A program made the position numbers and the translations under genes. 64,000 nt of DNA from the NCBI GenBank assembly GCA_963837165.1, contig CAWIMD010000003.1, forward strand, positions 1 to 64,000. Reading direction: 5' to 3'. The notes beneath the pieces are model-generated. The model had not been told where the DNA came from and searched no databases. It saw only the letters and a list, made by a program, of their open reading frames with translations. Numbering within the stretch: position 1 is the stretch's first letter; every line of letters begins with the position of its first letter. The DNA is from JAENWD01 sp963837165 (GTDB lineage: Bacteria > Acidobacteriota > Vicinamibacteria > Vicinamibacterales > JAENWD01). Positions 25,539 to 34,398 of this stretch are shown piece after piece.

Positions 25539-25735
25539 TCGTTTGACAGGCGTGTTCAAGCGCCGCATGATCTGCGACGCATGATCTGCGCCGTGCGTGC
25601 GGGCAATCCGCCGTGCGTGCGGGCAATCCGCCGTGCGTGCGGGCAATCCGCGCTGTACTGGCGGCAGGCCGGGGCCGCATAACGGGCATTCCGTCAACCA
25701 AGGGCCCGAAAACCCCGTTAATGGTTCCTATCCTC
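25539..25735 (+). repeat. Right-end repeat copy 3 (intermediate form)
   Basis: It shares the family sequence from CGTTTGACAGGCGTGTTCAA to TGGTTCCTATCCTC. It is longer than the core copies and shorter than copies 1 and 7. It contains a tripled 20-bp unit. The left edge cuts the histidine kinase gene. Confidence 0.92.
25591..25650. repeat. Three tandem copies of CCGTGCGTGCGGGCAATCCG
   Basis: The 20-bp unit occurs once in copies 1 and 7 (changed to GTGGGTGCGGGCGATCC in copy 7) but three times here, an internal slippage expansion inside repeat copy 3. Confidence 0.95.
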
Positions 25736-25896
25736 TTCCAGAAAGGCCATTGACATGTGGCAGAAATAGTGCTAGCACGTAGGTCAAGGCGGTCTTTGGC
25801 CTTGGGTTTTGTGTCGGGTGATTCACGCCATTAGGCGCTTGCCCGGTTTGTCCCAGCGAAGTCTGGGTTCGATGTTTACAGATTGGAGTGGAACCT

Positions 25897-26599
25897 GTGA
25901 ATAGGTGTGGGTGTCTTCTGTTCGCTTTCCTGCTGGTTATTGGGGTGCCAGCCTCGCAAGCAGCCCCAATCTGGGACTTTGGAACCAACAATCTCTCCGA
26001 GGCAAATAGTCCTCTGAGTCCCGCGACGAGCTGCAGTGGTGTGATGGAGAACTCCGTCCTGTTGACAGCATGCGGCTACAACATCGACGGCTCGCCACAT
26101 CATCTGTATTTCAAAGACGCCGAGGAAATGCGAGCGATCAGGACGGATCGGTTTGGTGGACACAACTGACAATGAACTGACGCTTGCCGCAGACGGTAGC
26201 GGTATCGCGAATTCCATGCAAATCGACCTGGCGGCGATCTACATGGCGGGGTGGACGAATCCGATATTGCGGATTCAGAGTGTGACGGATGGTGAGGCCT
26301 TTGACGTCTTCACGTCGGACCTTGCTGGCGTGCTGGGGTCTCCAATTGTAATCGGATCCACGATGAACGATTCCTTCCTCTCCGTTCCTCTCGCCTTCAA
26401 CCATCGGTTTTTAGGTGTCGCTGTGCATTACCGGCGACAGCCCGACGATAACGTACTCTTGGATGCCTTCAGTGCTGACCCGCCACCTTCGAACGTTCCA
26501 GAGCCTGCTACGTATGCCCTGCTGGGCACCGGTTTGTTTCTCGTCGTCCCCGTGACTCGGCGGAGGAAACGGAAGAACGAGCAGAGGGAAATGCGATAG
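25897..26599 (+). CDS. PEP-CTERM sorted exported protein, one frameshift
   Basis: GGAG eight bases upstream supports the GTG at 25897, followed by a signal (LLFAFLLVIGVPASQA). The first frame runs to ~26155 and the second continues TLAADGSGIANSMQIDL to the sorting signal: VPEPATYALLGTGLFLVVPV followed by RRRKRK. That is the PEP motif, membrane helix and basic tail recognised by exosortase. The middle is a beta-rich region typical of surface or matrix proteins in this class. Composition is noticeably less GC-rich than neighbours, which hints at separate origin. Confidence 0.75.
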
Positions 26600-26655
26600 G
26601 CCCCAAACCCCAAACCGGGGACATCGATGATAAGAATTTGTCAAGCACGTCGGCC

Positions 26656-27020
26656 CAAGCTGATCGGCGAGCACCTCCACGTAGGCAATGCGGCTGTGGT
26701 CATCGACCGCGACGTGCACGTACTCCCAGCCGATGCCCGGTGACGCCCGCCGGCGGTCGCCGTGGATGCGGTGGCCGATCTGGCCGATGCGCCCGAGCGG
26801 CTTGATGTCGACGTGCAAGAGGTCGCCGGTGGCCGGCCACTCGTAGCGCTGCACGGGCACCGTCGGGGCCGGGGCGGGCCGATTCAGTCCCAAGCGACGG
26901 AGCCAGGCACTGACGGTCGACCGCGGCATCCGCAGCCCCATCGCAATCCCCCAGGCGGGGAGCCCGTGCTCCTGGCGCAGCCAGCGAATCAGCGCAACCG
27001 CCAACGCCGGCGTCTGATGG
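26656..27020 (-). pseudogene. IS481-family transposase, internal fragment
   Basis: It reads WLRQEHGLPAWGIAMGLRMP (helix-turn-helix), TVSAWLRRLGLNRP, GDLLHVDIKPLGRI and EYVHVAVDDHSRIAYVEVL. These are the HTH and the first DDE aspartate region of IS481 transposases. The N-terminus is cut by repeat copy 4 and the C-terminus by the junction at ~26655. No inverted repeats remain. Confidence 0.85.
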
Positions 27021-27104
27021 GCTGTACCGGCGACAGGCCGGGGCCGCATAACGGGCATTCCGTCAACCAAGGGCCCGAAAACCCCGTTAATGGTTCCTAT
27101 CCTC
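27021..27104 (+). repeat. Right-end repeat copy 4 (core form)
   Basis: Core form with GCTGTACCGGCGACAGGC at the left, two changes from the consensus, ending TGGTTCCTATCCTC. The left edge cuts the IS481 gene; the right edge is followed by a GGTTCCAGG direct repeat. Confidence 0.92.
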
Positions 27105-27145
27105 TTACGTAACGGGTTCCAGGGGTTCCAGGGGTTGCGCTGACC

Positions 27146-27364
27146 TCAGTTGCCGCCCGACGGCGGGCGTGGCCACGAGCTGGCCCGCCGCCGGCTCCAC
27201 GCACCCCGCAGGGCACCGACAACCGTGCCGTACAACGCCCCATTCAAGAAGACAGCCACTGCCAGAATCGCAACGCTCGTATCGTCGCTCAGACCTGGCA
27301 ATCCACGCATCACGCGCGTGCCGGCACTATAGCCCGGGCAGTTTGCTGGCCGGACCCAGACCAT
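27146..27364 (-). CDS. Small membrane protein, unknown
   Basis: The frame contains one hydrophobic segment (SVAILAVAVFLNGALYGTVV) and a basic tail (WSRRRASSWPRPPSGGN). An inner ATG at 27310 (MRGLPGLSDD) is a plausible start. It is divergent from and adjacent to the peptidase fragment at 27363. No family recognised. Confidence 0.4.
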   Translation of the reverse strand: MVWVRPANCPGYSAGTRVMRGLPGLSDDTSVAILAVAVFLNGALYGTVVGALRGAWSRRRASSWPRPPSGGN

Positions 27365-27962
27365 GAGACCACTGCTCGCGACCGCCCTGGTGCCGGTCTT
27401 CGGGCTCGCCCTCTTCGTGCAGACCGCCGGCCCGGGCGCCCAGAGGGTTCCGGACCGTCGCCGGGCGACTCTACTACATGAAGCGCTCCCGGGGTGCCCA
27501 GCGCTTCAGCCTCTACGCGCGAGACAGGATCGCCGGGCGGGAGCGCGTCCTGCTCGACCCGGCGGACTTCAGCGCAGATGAGACCGTGACCGTGCACCTC
27601 CAGGGGGTGCACACGACACCTTCTCCTTCGACGGCGTGCTGGCCGGCTTCTACTACTCGGTCGGGAGCAAGCACGCGCCGGCCCGGGTTTACCACCACCG
27701 CCTGGGCACGGCGATGGGGAGCGACTCCGTCATCTTCGAGAGCGGAGGGCGCGAGCATTACGCCGACGTGCAGGAGTGTGGAGGGGGGAGGTATCTGCTG
27801 GCCACCGTCGGACACGGCTGGCTGCGCACCGACATCTACCTGAAGGAGCGCGGGGCCGCTGCCTGGCAGCCGATCGTGGAGGGGCTGGACGCGCCCGATG
27901 ATCTGCACGAGAAGCCGGTCATCCTGGACTTCCATCCCAGGGTGGGACACTCCCTGGGCTGA
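27363..27962 (+). pseudogene. Prolyl oligopeptidase-like, N-terminal propeller fragment with frameshifts
   Basis: It begins with an export signal (MRPLLATALVPVFGLALFV). After a frame change it continues YYMKRSRGAQRFSLYARD and GRERVLLDPADFSADETVTV, the recognisable first blades of S9A prolyl oligopeptidases. A third frame (FDGVLAGFYYSVGSKHAPA, then VYHHRLGTAMGSDSVIFES) follows to the stop at 27962. The catalytic alpha/beta hydrolase domain is missing. It is both truncated and frame-broken. Confidence 0.6.
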
Positions 27963-28102
27963 CGCCCGGTCCTGCACCGGATCCGCTTCATCGCCCGCCA
28001 GTTCGCTTTCCTGGACTGGCAGCTGGCCCTGTCGGAGCCGGGGGGGCGGGGAGCACCCCTGAGGGGTGCGCCCGCGTCGGGGGTTGCGCGCGGGTCGCAA
28101 GT

Positions 28103-28125
28103 GTGTATACTGTGTATATGGACAC
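28103..28125 (+). promoter_or_regulatory. Candidate operator/promoter of the GntR-ABC operon
   Basis: GTGTATACTGTGTATATG followed by GACAC contains a GTGTATA direct repeat and a loose GTGT...ACAC dyad just upstream of the GntR GTG start. YtrA-type GntR regulators usually bind such sites in their own promoter. The TATACT inside it could be a -10 box. Inferred only. Confidence 0.4.
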
Positions 28126-28131
28126 GGGTTC

Positions 28132-28484
28132 GTGTTCTCCCAGCGAGACCAGCGCCCGATGTACCAGCAAATCATGGAGCAAGTCGTCCGGCGGATTGCG
28201 ATCGGCGATTGGCCGCCCCGAACGGCGCTGCCCTCCATCCGCCAGTTGGCGACGGAGATCAAGGTCAGCGTCATCACCGTCAAGCGCGCCTACCTGGAGC
28301 TGGAGCGCGAAGGCGTCATCGTCACCCAGCAGGGGAAAGGCAGCTGGGTGAACGACGCTGTCGACCTGAAGGGATACAGCGCGACGAACTCACGCAGCAT
28401 CTCGAGCGGGCCGGCAAGCTCGCCAGGTCCCTGGGGATACCCACGGACGACCTTCTGGAGATGCTCAGGAGACACGCGGGATAA
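28132..28484 (+). CDS. GntR-family (YtrA-like) transcriptional regulator, one frameshift
   Basis: From the GTG at 28132 it reads FSQRDQRPMYQQIMEQVVRR and a winged-helix block LPSIRQLATEIKVSVITVKR, then VTQQGKGSWVN, the GntR DNA-binding domain. Near 28365 the frame breaks, and the next frame gives the short YtrA-type tail (HLERAGKLARSLGIPTDDLL, then EMLRRHAG) ending at 28484. The ~120-residue size fits YtrA regulators, which control adjacent ABC exporters. It is directly upstream of an ATPase and a permease. Confidence 0.8.
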
Positions 28485-28496
28485 GGAGAGAGACTG

Positions 28497-29409
28497 ATGA
28501 GACACACCCCAGGCCGTACACTGCGAAGGCCTCTGCAAGCGCTACCCGCATTTCCAGTTGCAGGACGTCGACCTCTCCTTCGAGCAGGGGACCGTCATGG
28601 GACTGGTCGGGCCGAACGGCGCCGGCAAGTCCACGATCCTGCGTATCGTCATGGGCCTGGTCGCTGCGGACCGCGGGGCCGTCGAGGTCCTGGGGTATCC
28701 CATGCCGGCGGACCAGGTCGCGGCCAAGTACCGGATCGGCTTCGTCGCCGAAGACATGCGCCTCTATGACGGCCAGACGATCGCGTTCCACATGGACTTC
28801 ATGAAGTCCATCTTCGATTCGTGGGACGACGACTACGCCTCCACGCTGCTGCGGCGTCTCGATCTCGTCAAGGAACAGAAGATCAAGGGCCTGTCGCATG
28901 GCCAACGGGTCAAGACGATCCTGCTGCTGGCCCTGGCCCGCCGCCCGAAGCTCCTGGTCTTCGACGAGCCGACGACGGGACTGGATCCGGCGGTGAGGAG
29001 GGAGGTCCTCGACGAGATGATGAACACCATGGCGGACGAAACCCGCTCCATCCTGTTCTCCTCTCACAACACGCTGGATATCGAGCAGATTGCCGACTAC
29101 ATCACGTTCATCTACGGCGGGCGCATCGTGGAGTCCAGGGACAAGGAAACGTTCCTGGACGGCTGGCGCAGGCTGCGCCTGAGGAACCCGAACGACAGGC
29201 CACTTCCGGTGCTGCCCAACATCCGCGAGGTCCGGACGAGCGGCAGCCTGTGTGCCGTGACGGTCGCCGACTACAGCGACAAGCTGCCGGCGGCGTTTAC
29301 CGAGGCCGGCCTGTCGTTGGACGACATCGAGGCGCTGACCCTGGAGGAAATCTTCCTGAGCAACGTGCACCATGCGAAGGAAGTTGGCAGACAGGAGGCC
29401 GCATCATGA
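28497..29409 (+). CDS. ABC transporter ATP-binding protein, frameshift near the start
   Basis: The ATG at 28497 has AAGGAGAGAG upstream but enters the main frame only if one C is removed from the CACACCCC run near 28510; an ATG at 28558 starts the open frame otherwise. Walker A is GPNGAGKSTILR, the signature is KGLSHGQRVKTI (LSHGQ for LSGGQ), Walker B is LLVFDEPTTGLDP and the switch histidine is in SSHNTLD. These features match ATPases of GntR-linked YtrB/BcrA-type exporters. Its stop overlaps the permease start (ATGA). Confidence 0.85.
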
Positions 29410-30096
29410 GCGCGTCGATCGTTCCCCAGCTCGTCCGGAAGGACTTCCTGCTCTGGCGGCGTCTGATCCTGATCTTCTACGGCCTGAGTGTCGCCTCCAT
29501 TGCCCTGGCGGGTCTGCTCCACGGCAACGTCCCGGACCGCGTGCTGCTGAACCTGGGATTTACGCTGCTGATCACTCCGGTCGGCACCCTGGGAGTCGTG
29601 CTCCTGATGCAGACGAACGTGTTCGAAAAGGCCAAGAGCACGCAGCTGTTCATCATGAGCCTGCCGGTGACCGCCCGGGAGTTCACGGTGGCGAAGCTCC
29701 TCGTCAACGTTCCGACCTTCGGTGCGCTGTGGATGGTGACGACGGCCGCCATCTTCTCGTACGCCTTCGGTCTCGGCCTTCTGCCACCTGGCTCGATCCC
29801 CATGGTGACGATGGTCTGCCTCGGCGTCTTCGTGGCCTACACCGGCATCCTCTGCGTCAGCCTGCTGAGTCAGTCCCTCGGCGTGACAATCCTGGCCATC
29901 CTGTTCTTCGAGAGTGGGAACCTCCGCCTATCTCTGGGCGATCGTCCTGGTCGAACCGATCGGCAGCCATGTCTTCGGGCCGGTTGCCGTCTGGAATGGC
30001 ACCGCGGTCGCCGTCGTGACCGTGCAGGCATTCGCGGCGGTTGCCGCGATCGTGGCGACGCTGGTCGTGCAAGCCCGAAGACGGGACTTCATGTGA
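29406..30096 (+). CDS. ABC-2-type permease, one frameshift
   Basis: The ATG at 29406 overlaps the ATPase stop. About six hydrophobic helices are visible, for example LILIFYGLSVASIALAGLL, LLITPVGTLGVVLLM and MVTMVCLGVFVAYTGILCV. Near 29915 the frame shifts, and the last helices (YLWAIVLVEPIGSHVFG, then VAVVTVQAFAAVAAIVATLV) end with the usual RRRDFM tail. It pairs with the upstream ATPase in a GntR-regulated export operon. Substrate unknown; cell-envelope stress or peptide antibiotics are common for this group. Confidence 0.8.
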
Positions 30097-30166
30097 TTCA
30101 CGGGGCGGAGCCGACTGGTCTTGACGCGGCCCTTCCTGTGCGATCACTTTCGGAGTACACACCACC

Positions 30167-30477
30167 ATGAGCTCTGGCACCTGGCACGCGCCTTGGCGCG
30201 TATGAAATCACCGCTCAGATCGGCGCTGGAGGGATGGGCGAGGTGTATCGGGCCAACGATGGCAGTCTGAAGCGCCAGGTCGCGATCAAGGTTCTGCCCG
30301 AAGCCGTCGCGACCGACCCGCAACGGGTGTCTCGCTTCCGGCGGGAGGCTGAACTCCTGGCCGCGTTGAACCATCCCAACATCGCGCACCTCTACGGGCT
30401 GGAGGACATCGACGGGATCACGGCTCTGGTCATGGAATTGGTCGAGGGGCCGACCCTGGCGGATCGGATCGCCAACG
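30167..30477 (+). pseudogene. Serine/threonine kinase, N-terminal fragment
   Basis: After an indel near 30190 the frame reads YEITAQIGAGGMGEVYRAND (glycine loop), VAIKVLPEAVA (lysine) and LVMELVEGPTLADRI (hinge), then stops in unrelated sequence. The catalytic and activation loops are missing. It is joined directly to a membrane-protein tail, so this is a rearrangement junction. Confidence 0.8.
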
Positions 30478-30661
30478 GCCCGACCTGCCGCCCAGATTGG
30501 CAGGCTTGATCGTGACGGCAAGCGGGGTCGGCGCCGGTCCGCTCCTGTATGGGCTGGTTCCAGACTCTGGGCTCTATCTTGTCGCAGCCATGCCGATTGC
30601 GTTTGGCTCCGCCCTGCTCCTCTATGGTTTTTTTGTCGCGCCGCGTTCGGCAGCCAAGTAG
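30478..30661 (+). pseudogene. Membrane-protein C-terminal fragment (possibly MFS transporter)
   Basis: The frame reads AGLIVTASGVGAGPLLYGLV, then LYLVAAMPIAFGSALLLYGF and VAPRSAAK, giving two helices and a short basic tail. The stop TAG lies in the 4-bp duplication of the adjacent IS701 insertion, so the IS may have ended the frame. Family assignment is weak. Confidence 0.4.
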
Positions 30662-30740
30662 CACTACATTGTCAGGTTCAGCGGGCCTGATCTGAGCGAA
30701 TTGACTTGTACTGGTACGCGATGTTCGGTACGCTGCACGC

Positions 30741-31976
30741 GTGACGACCGGCGCCGCTCGCGCGCTGCTGCGACGATTGGGCCAGTTCCTGGATCAGTTC
30801 AGTGCGTGTTTCAGTCGGCAGCCGCAACGGGACGCCGCCAGCCAGTACATCGACGGGCTGTTCGGCGACAGCGAGCGGAAGTCGATGCAGGCGATGCACG
30901 GGCGCCTGAGCGACGCGCGCAACTATCAAGCCCTCCAGCACTTCATCACGCATTCGCCGTGGGACGCCACGCGCGTCTGGGCACAGCTGCGGGCGGCTGT
31001 GCCGATCCGGTCCGGCATCCTGGCTCTCGACGACACCGGGTTCCCGAAGCAGGGCACGCAGTCGCCGGGCGTGCAGCGGCAGTACTGCGGCGCGCTCGGC
31101 AAGATCGGCAACTGCCAAGTGGCGGTGTCGAGTGCGTTGATTGCCGACGGCCGGACATGGCCGTTGGCCTTCGAGCTCTATCTCCCCACGTCGTGGACCG
31201 ACGATCCCGCCCGCTGCGCCGCCGCCGGCATTCCCTCGACCGTGCGGTTCCGGGAGAAGTGGCGGATCGCGCTGGCGCAGATCCGCATCGTGCTGCAGGC
31301 GGGCTTCACCATCACGGGCGTCGTCGTCGACGCCGACTACGGCGCGAACGCGGCGTTCCGCGCGGGGGTGGAGCGCCTCGGCCTCCCCTACGGCGTCGCG
31401 ATTCGGGGCGAGGCGGCGTTCACGATCCCGGGCGTGGGCGGGCCGCTCTCCGCGATCGCGCTCGCGGACTCGGCCCCCGACGACGCGTGGGAGACGGTCA
31501 CTTGGGGCACGGGGACCGCCGGTCCGCTCACCGCCCAGTTCTGTGCGGTGCGCGTCCGTCCGACGGCGGGACGGGGCGAGCGCTGGCTGCTGTGTGAGCG
31601 CTCGGCGACCGACAAGCGGAAGTACTACCTGCTGCATCTCCCCGTGACGACCCCGCTCGGCGACCTGGTCGCCCTCGCCCGCAGCCGCTGGCCGATCGAG
31701 CAGCAGTATCGCGAACTCAAAGACGATCTGGGCCTCGACCACTTCGAAGGGCGCACCTATCCCGGCTGGACGCATCACGTCGTGCTGACGGCCGTCGCGT
31801 TCACCTTCCTCCAAATCGAACGGGCCGCACCACCGACGGGCCTCGGCCCACGCTGCCGGTCGTCCGCGGCTGGGTCCGCGAGATCATGGGCCTGCTCTAC
31901 GTGCTCCACAACCGACAGCTGCTCACATGCTCGACAGCTTTCGCCGGAATGCGCCGCTACGAAGGTGGTGGAGTAG
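30741..31976 (+). pseudogene. IS701-family transposase, C-terminus frameshifted
   Basis: The GTG start and the first ~360 residues match copy 2: LLRRLGQFLDQFSACFSRQP, LALDDTGFPKQGTQSPGVQR, VVVDADYGANAAFRAGVE and SRWPIEQQYRELKDDLGLD hold the family's DDE residues. From ~31830 two single-base deletions relative to copy 2 change the frame, and the last ~50 residues are nonsense. The stop lies at the intron boundary. Confidence 0.85.
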
Positions 31977-32019
31977 ACCCCAGTCAGTCGTGCAAGACGG
32001 GCGGACCAGCAGCCCCTCA

Positions 32020-32056
32020 TCAAACCGTACGTGCGGATTTCCCGCATACGGCTTCC
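32020..32056 (-). ncRNA. Group II intron domain V
   Basis: AGCCGTATGCGGGAAATCCG followed by CACGTACGGTT forms the conserved catalytic hairpin: AGCCGTA pairs with TACGGTT, and GCGG...CCGC forms the upper stem with a GAAA-type loop. It is 46 nt from the intron's 3' end, leaving room for domain VI. Confidence 0.85.
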
Positions 32057-32064
32057 CTCGATGT

Positions 32065-33357
32065 TCACCGTGCAAACCTTGAATCCGCTGGACGAAGCGC
32101 CGCCGGGAGATTCCACCGCTCCAGGCCATGACGGTGCCGGAGCGCATCCTGGGACACGAGCGACCATGCCGGCCGGCGGTGCCCGTGCTTGCGGGCCCAC
32201 CAGCGCGCTAGGCGCTGATTGACGAACCCATCGAGATTGCTCAGCGTCCGCCGGCGGATGCGGCGGAAATACGACCGAGCGCCCCGGATATACGGATTGA
32301 GGTCGGCAATCATCTCGTCGAGACTCAACCACGTCTGGCGGGTCTTCCGCCGCAGTTCATCACGCGTGCGTCGCAACGCCTTTGGAGTGACGTCGAGATA
32401 CAGCCGATGAAACCGCCAGCGATGCGTGTGTCCGAGAAATGCGAAGTCTTCGGTTCGCACATCCAGTACACGCGTCTTGTCCGGATGCAGCGTCAGACCG
32501 AGCCGCGCCATCAGCTGGTGAAGCCAGGCGAGCGCACGGTCGGGACGATACGGTGACAGCAGGACGAAATCGTCCGCATAGCGGACCAGTCGTCCGTGCA
32601 GTTCGCCGCGGTGCACGCGGAGGCGGAAGTTCCGGTCGAGCAGATGCAAGTAGACGTTCGCCAGCAAGGGAGAAATGACGCCCCCCTGCGGTGTCCCTTG
32701 TCGGGTGCGGTGAGGCCGCCCACCATCACGGTCGTCGATGACCGGCGCCTCCAAGAACCGCTTTATCAAGGCGAGCATCGCCCGGTCAACGACCCGTTGC
32801 GCCACCGTCTTCATCAGGCGGTCGTGCGGAATCGTGTCGAAGTACGCGGTGACATCCGCATCGATGACCCAATACATCCCGGCCTCCAACGCCGCGCGAA
32901 TGGCGTCGAGGGCATCGTGTGCCGCGCGCTGTGGGCGGAAGCCGTACGAATCCGGCTCGAAGTCCGCTTCAAAGAGCGGTTCCAGGACCAGCGTCACCGC
33001 CGTCTGGACCACACGGTCGCGAATATTGGGAATCCCCAACGGGCGTTCCCCACCATTCAGCTTCGGGATGTATACCCGTCGTACCGGTCCGGGTCGATAC
33101 GTCTTCGTCGTCAGCGCTTCACGCAGCTCCTCCAGCAGCAGCTCCCGCCCCGTCGTCTCCACCTCCTCGAAGGTCACACCGTCGGGTCCCGGCGCGCCGC
33201 CGTTCGCCCGCGCTCGGGCGTAGGCGTGCGCGAGGATGTCCCGTCGATGCACCTTGTCATAGATGGCATAGGCGCGGAAGTGCGGTTCGTTCTTGGCTCG
33301 CCGGTACAGCGCCCGTTGCAGGTCCCGGATGTGTGCTGGGGTTTCTAGTGTCGCCAC
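32065..33357 (-). CDS. ltrA: Group II intron reverse transcriptase/maturase (430 aa)
   Basis: The reverse transcriptase blocks are in order: YRPGPVRRVYIPKLNGGERP, LGIPNIRDRVVQ, GFRPQRAAHDALDAIR, DVTAYFDTIPHDRLM, GTPQGGVISPLLANVYLH and the active site RYADDFVLLS. The maturase domain follows (ADLNPYIRGARSYFRRI, then a basic tail). No HNH endonuclease domain is present after the maturase region, so it belongs to the endonuclease-lacking classes. The frame is intact, so the intron may be splicing-competent. Confidence 0.92.
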   Translation of the reverse strand: MATLETPAHIRDLQRALYRRAKNEPHFRAYAIYDKVHRRDILAHAYARARANGGAPGPDGVTFEEVETTGRELLLEELREALTTKTYRPGPVRRVYIPKLNGGERPLGIPNIRDRVVQTAVTLVLEPLFEADFEPDSYGFRPQRAAHDALDAIRAALEAGMYWVIDADVTAYFDTIPHDRLMKTVAQRVVDRAMLALIKRFLEAPVIDDRDGGRPHRTRQGTPQGGVISPLLANVYLHLLDRNFRLRVHRGELHGRLVRYADDFVLLSPYRPDRALAWLHQLMARLGLTLHPDKTRVLDVRTEDFAFLGHTHRWRFHRLYLDVTPKALRRTRDELRRKTRQTWLSLDEMIADLNPYIRGARSYFRRIRRRTLSNLDGFVNQRLARWWARKHGHRRPAWSLVSQDALRHRHGLERWNLPAALRPADSRFAR

Positions 33358-33889
33358 AATCCCCGTCCCTTTCCCGCAGGGGTCGCCTCTTCGAGTCGGG
33401 GTCCTTCCCTCCCGCGGCGTTGACCGCGTTCCGCAGTACTACGACCCCGTCCGACTCCTCACGCCGCCGCCGTGCCTTGACTGCCGTCTTGTACACCACG
33501 TTGCGAGGGCCACTCGCACGACCTGAGGTCTCCCGTGTTCAACGCGTTCCTGTCACCACGTGCCGTCCCTGCTACCCCGGAGGAGCGCCTCGGTGCATCG
33601 ACTGAGCACCTTCCCGAAGCGTGTGGCCTTCGCCTACTTTGTAGAGGCTCGGCCTCCTCAATTTCTCACGAGGCTACGTCTGGGTTCGCTGCGCGCTACG
33701 GCCCGCGGTCTCGCAGCTGTCGACCTGCCGGCCGACAACATCCTGGCTCCGCTTCTGCTGGACACCTCGCGGTGTCACGCAGGGAGCCGGGCTACTCTAT
33801 CGCTCAGTCTTTATAGAGGTGGGCTCCTTTCATCCCACAAGGAACGCGCCGCTTCACGGCGCACACAAAGTAGTGGTAGCACCCACTCG

Positions 33890-34300
33890 GACTCAGAGAC
33901 GTGGCCGCAGTGGCAGCCGACGGATGCCGCTCCTCACGTTTCCGTCTCCCGCGGCTCCACGAGCCGCTGGCCTCGTCGGGCGACGGCGGCGGCGCCCGGA
34001 CCTGGTTCCGACGGCGCGAGGAGGTTCACCTGGTAGAGCTCGCCTCCCAGCACGAAGAGCAGCCCGCGCACGGTCAGGGGTTGTGCCCGGCCAGGCGAAC
34101 CCGGGCGACCGTCGCCTTCAGATCGGGCGTGACCTCCATGTCCGCGGGCTCGAGCCGCCAGGGAACGTCCATGACGGCAAAAGCCGGGCCTCAACTCGTA
34201 CGCGATCCGCTCACCAGCCTCGATACCCTTCGGGCCGGTCGCATCGCCTCGAGTCTCGGTGAAGGCACGCGAAACCAGCCGGGAGTCGCAGATCTACAAC
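33890..34300 (-). pseudogene. Unknown frame-broken gene remnant
   Basis: Across two indels the minus strand reads TETRGDATGPKGIEAGERIA, then MDVPWRLEPADMEVTPDLKA, then LTVRGLLFVLGGELYQVNLL. These look like real protein segments, but I recognise no family. The left border is the IS701 copy 1 end; the right side fades toward 34398, where nothing clear is seen. Confidence 0.35.
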
Positions 34301-34398
34301 CGCATGGGCGATGGGCGGTGGCAGCCCGTCGGCTACGCGACCTGGCCTGCGCCCAAACAGGCCGGTGATGCCTGGCGCCGACTTTGTTCAGAAACTCC

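Larger units (their letters stand above)
31973..33866 (-). mobile_element. Group II intron (about 1894 nt)
   Basis: Read on the minus strand, the intron starts GTGTGCGCCGTGAAGCGGCG at 33866, a typical 5' end, and ends ...GGGGTCTAC at 31973 after domains V and VI. It encodes its own reverse transcriptase/maturase. It lies antisense to the IS701 transposase and sits inside that element's right end. Confidence 0.8.
30662..33875 (+). mobile_element. IS701-family element copy 1, interrupted by a group II intron
   Basis: The left end CACTACATTGTCAGG matches IS701 copy 2. GTAG at 30658-30661 is repeated at 33876-33879 after a right end GTAGTG, so the original element plus a nested intron (31973-33866) spans this interval. 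Removing the intron leaves a right end that is only partly like copy 2 (AAAAGTAGTG against ACAATGTAGTG), so the exact borders need checking. The transposase frame is broken and this copy is probably inactive. Confidence 0.65.

Noticed and set aside
25539..25735. Repeat encodes a conserved small protein (MVDGMPVMRPRP frame)
   Set aside because: The frame differs among copies by a one-base change (GGGCCCC or GGGCCC), has no ribosome binding site, and simply extends into whatever lies beside it.
32065..33357. Retron or diversity-generating retroelement reverse transcriptase
   Set aside because: The RT has a maturase domain and is flanked by group II intron 5' and domain V sequences. No msr/msd or template/variable repeat pair was seen.
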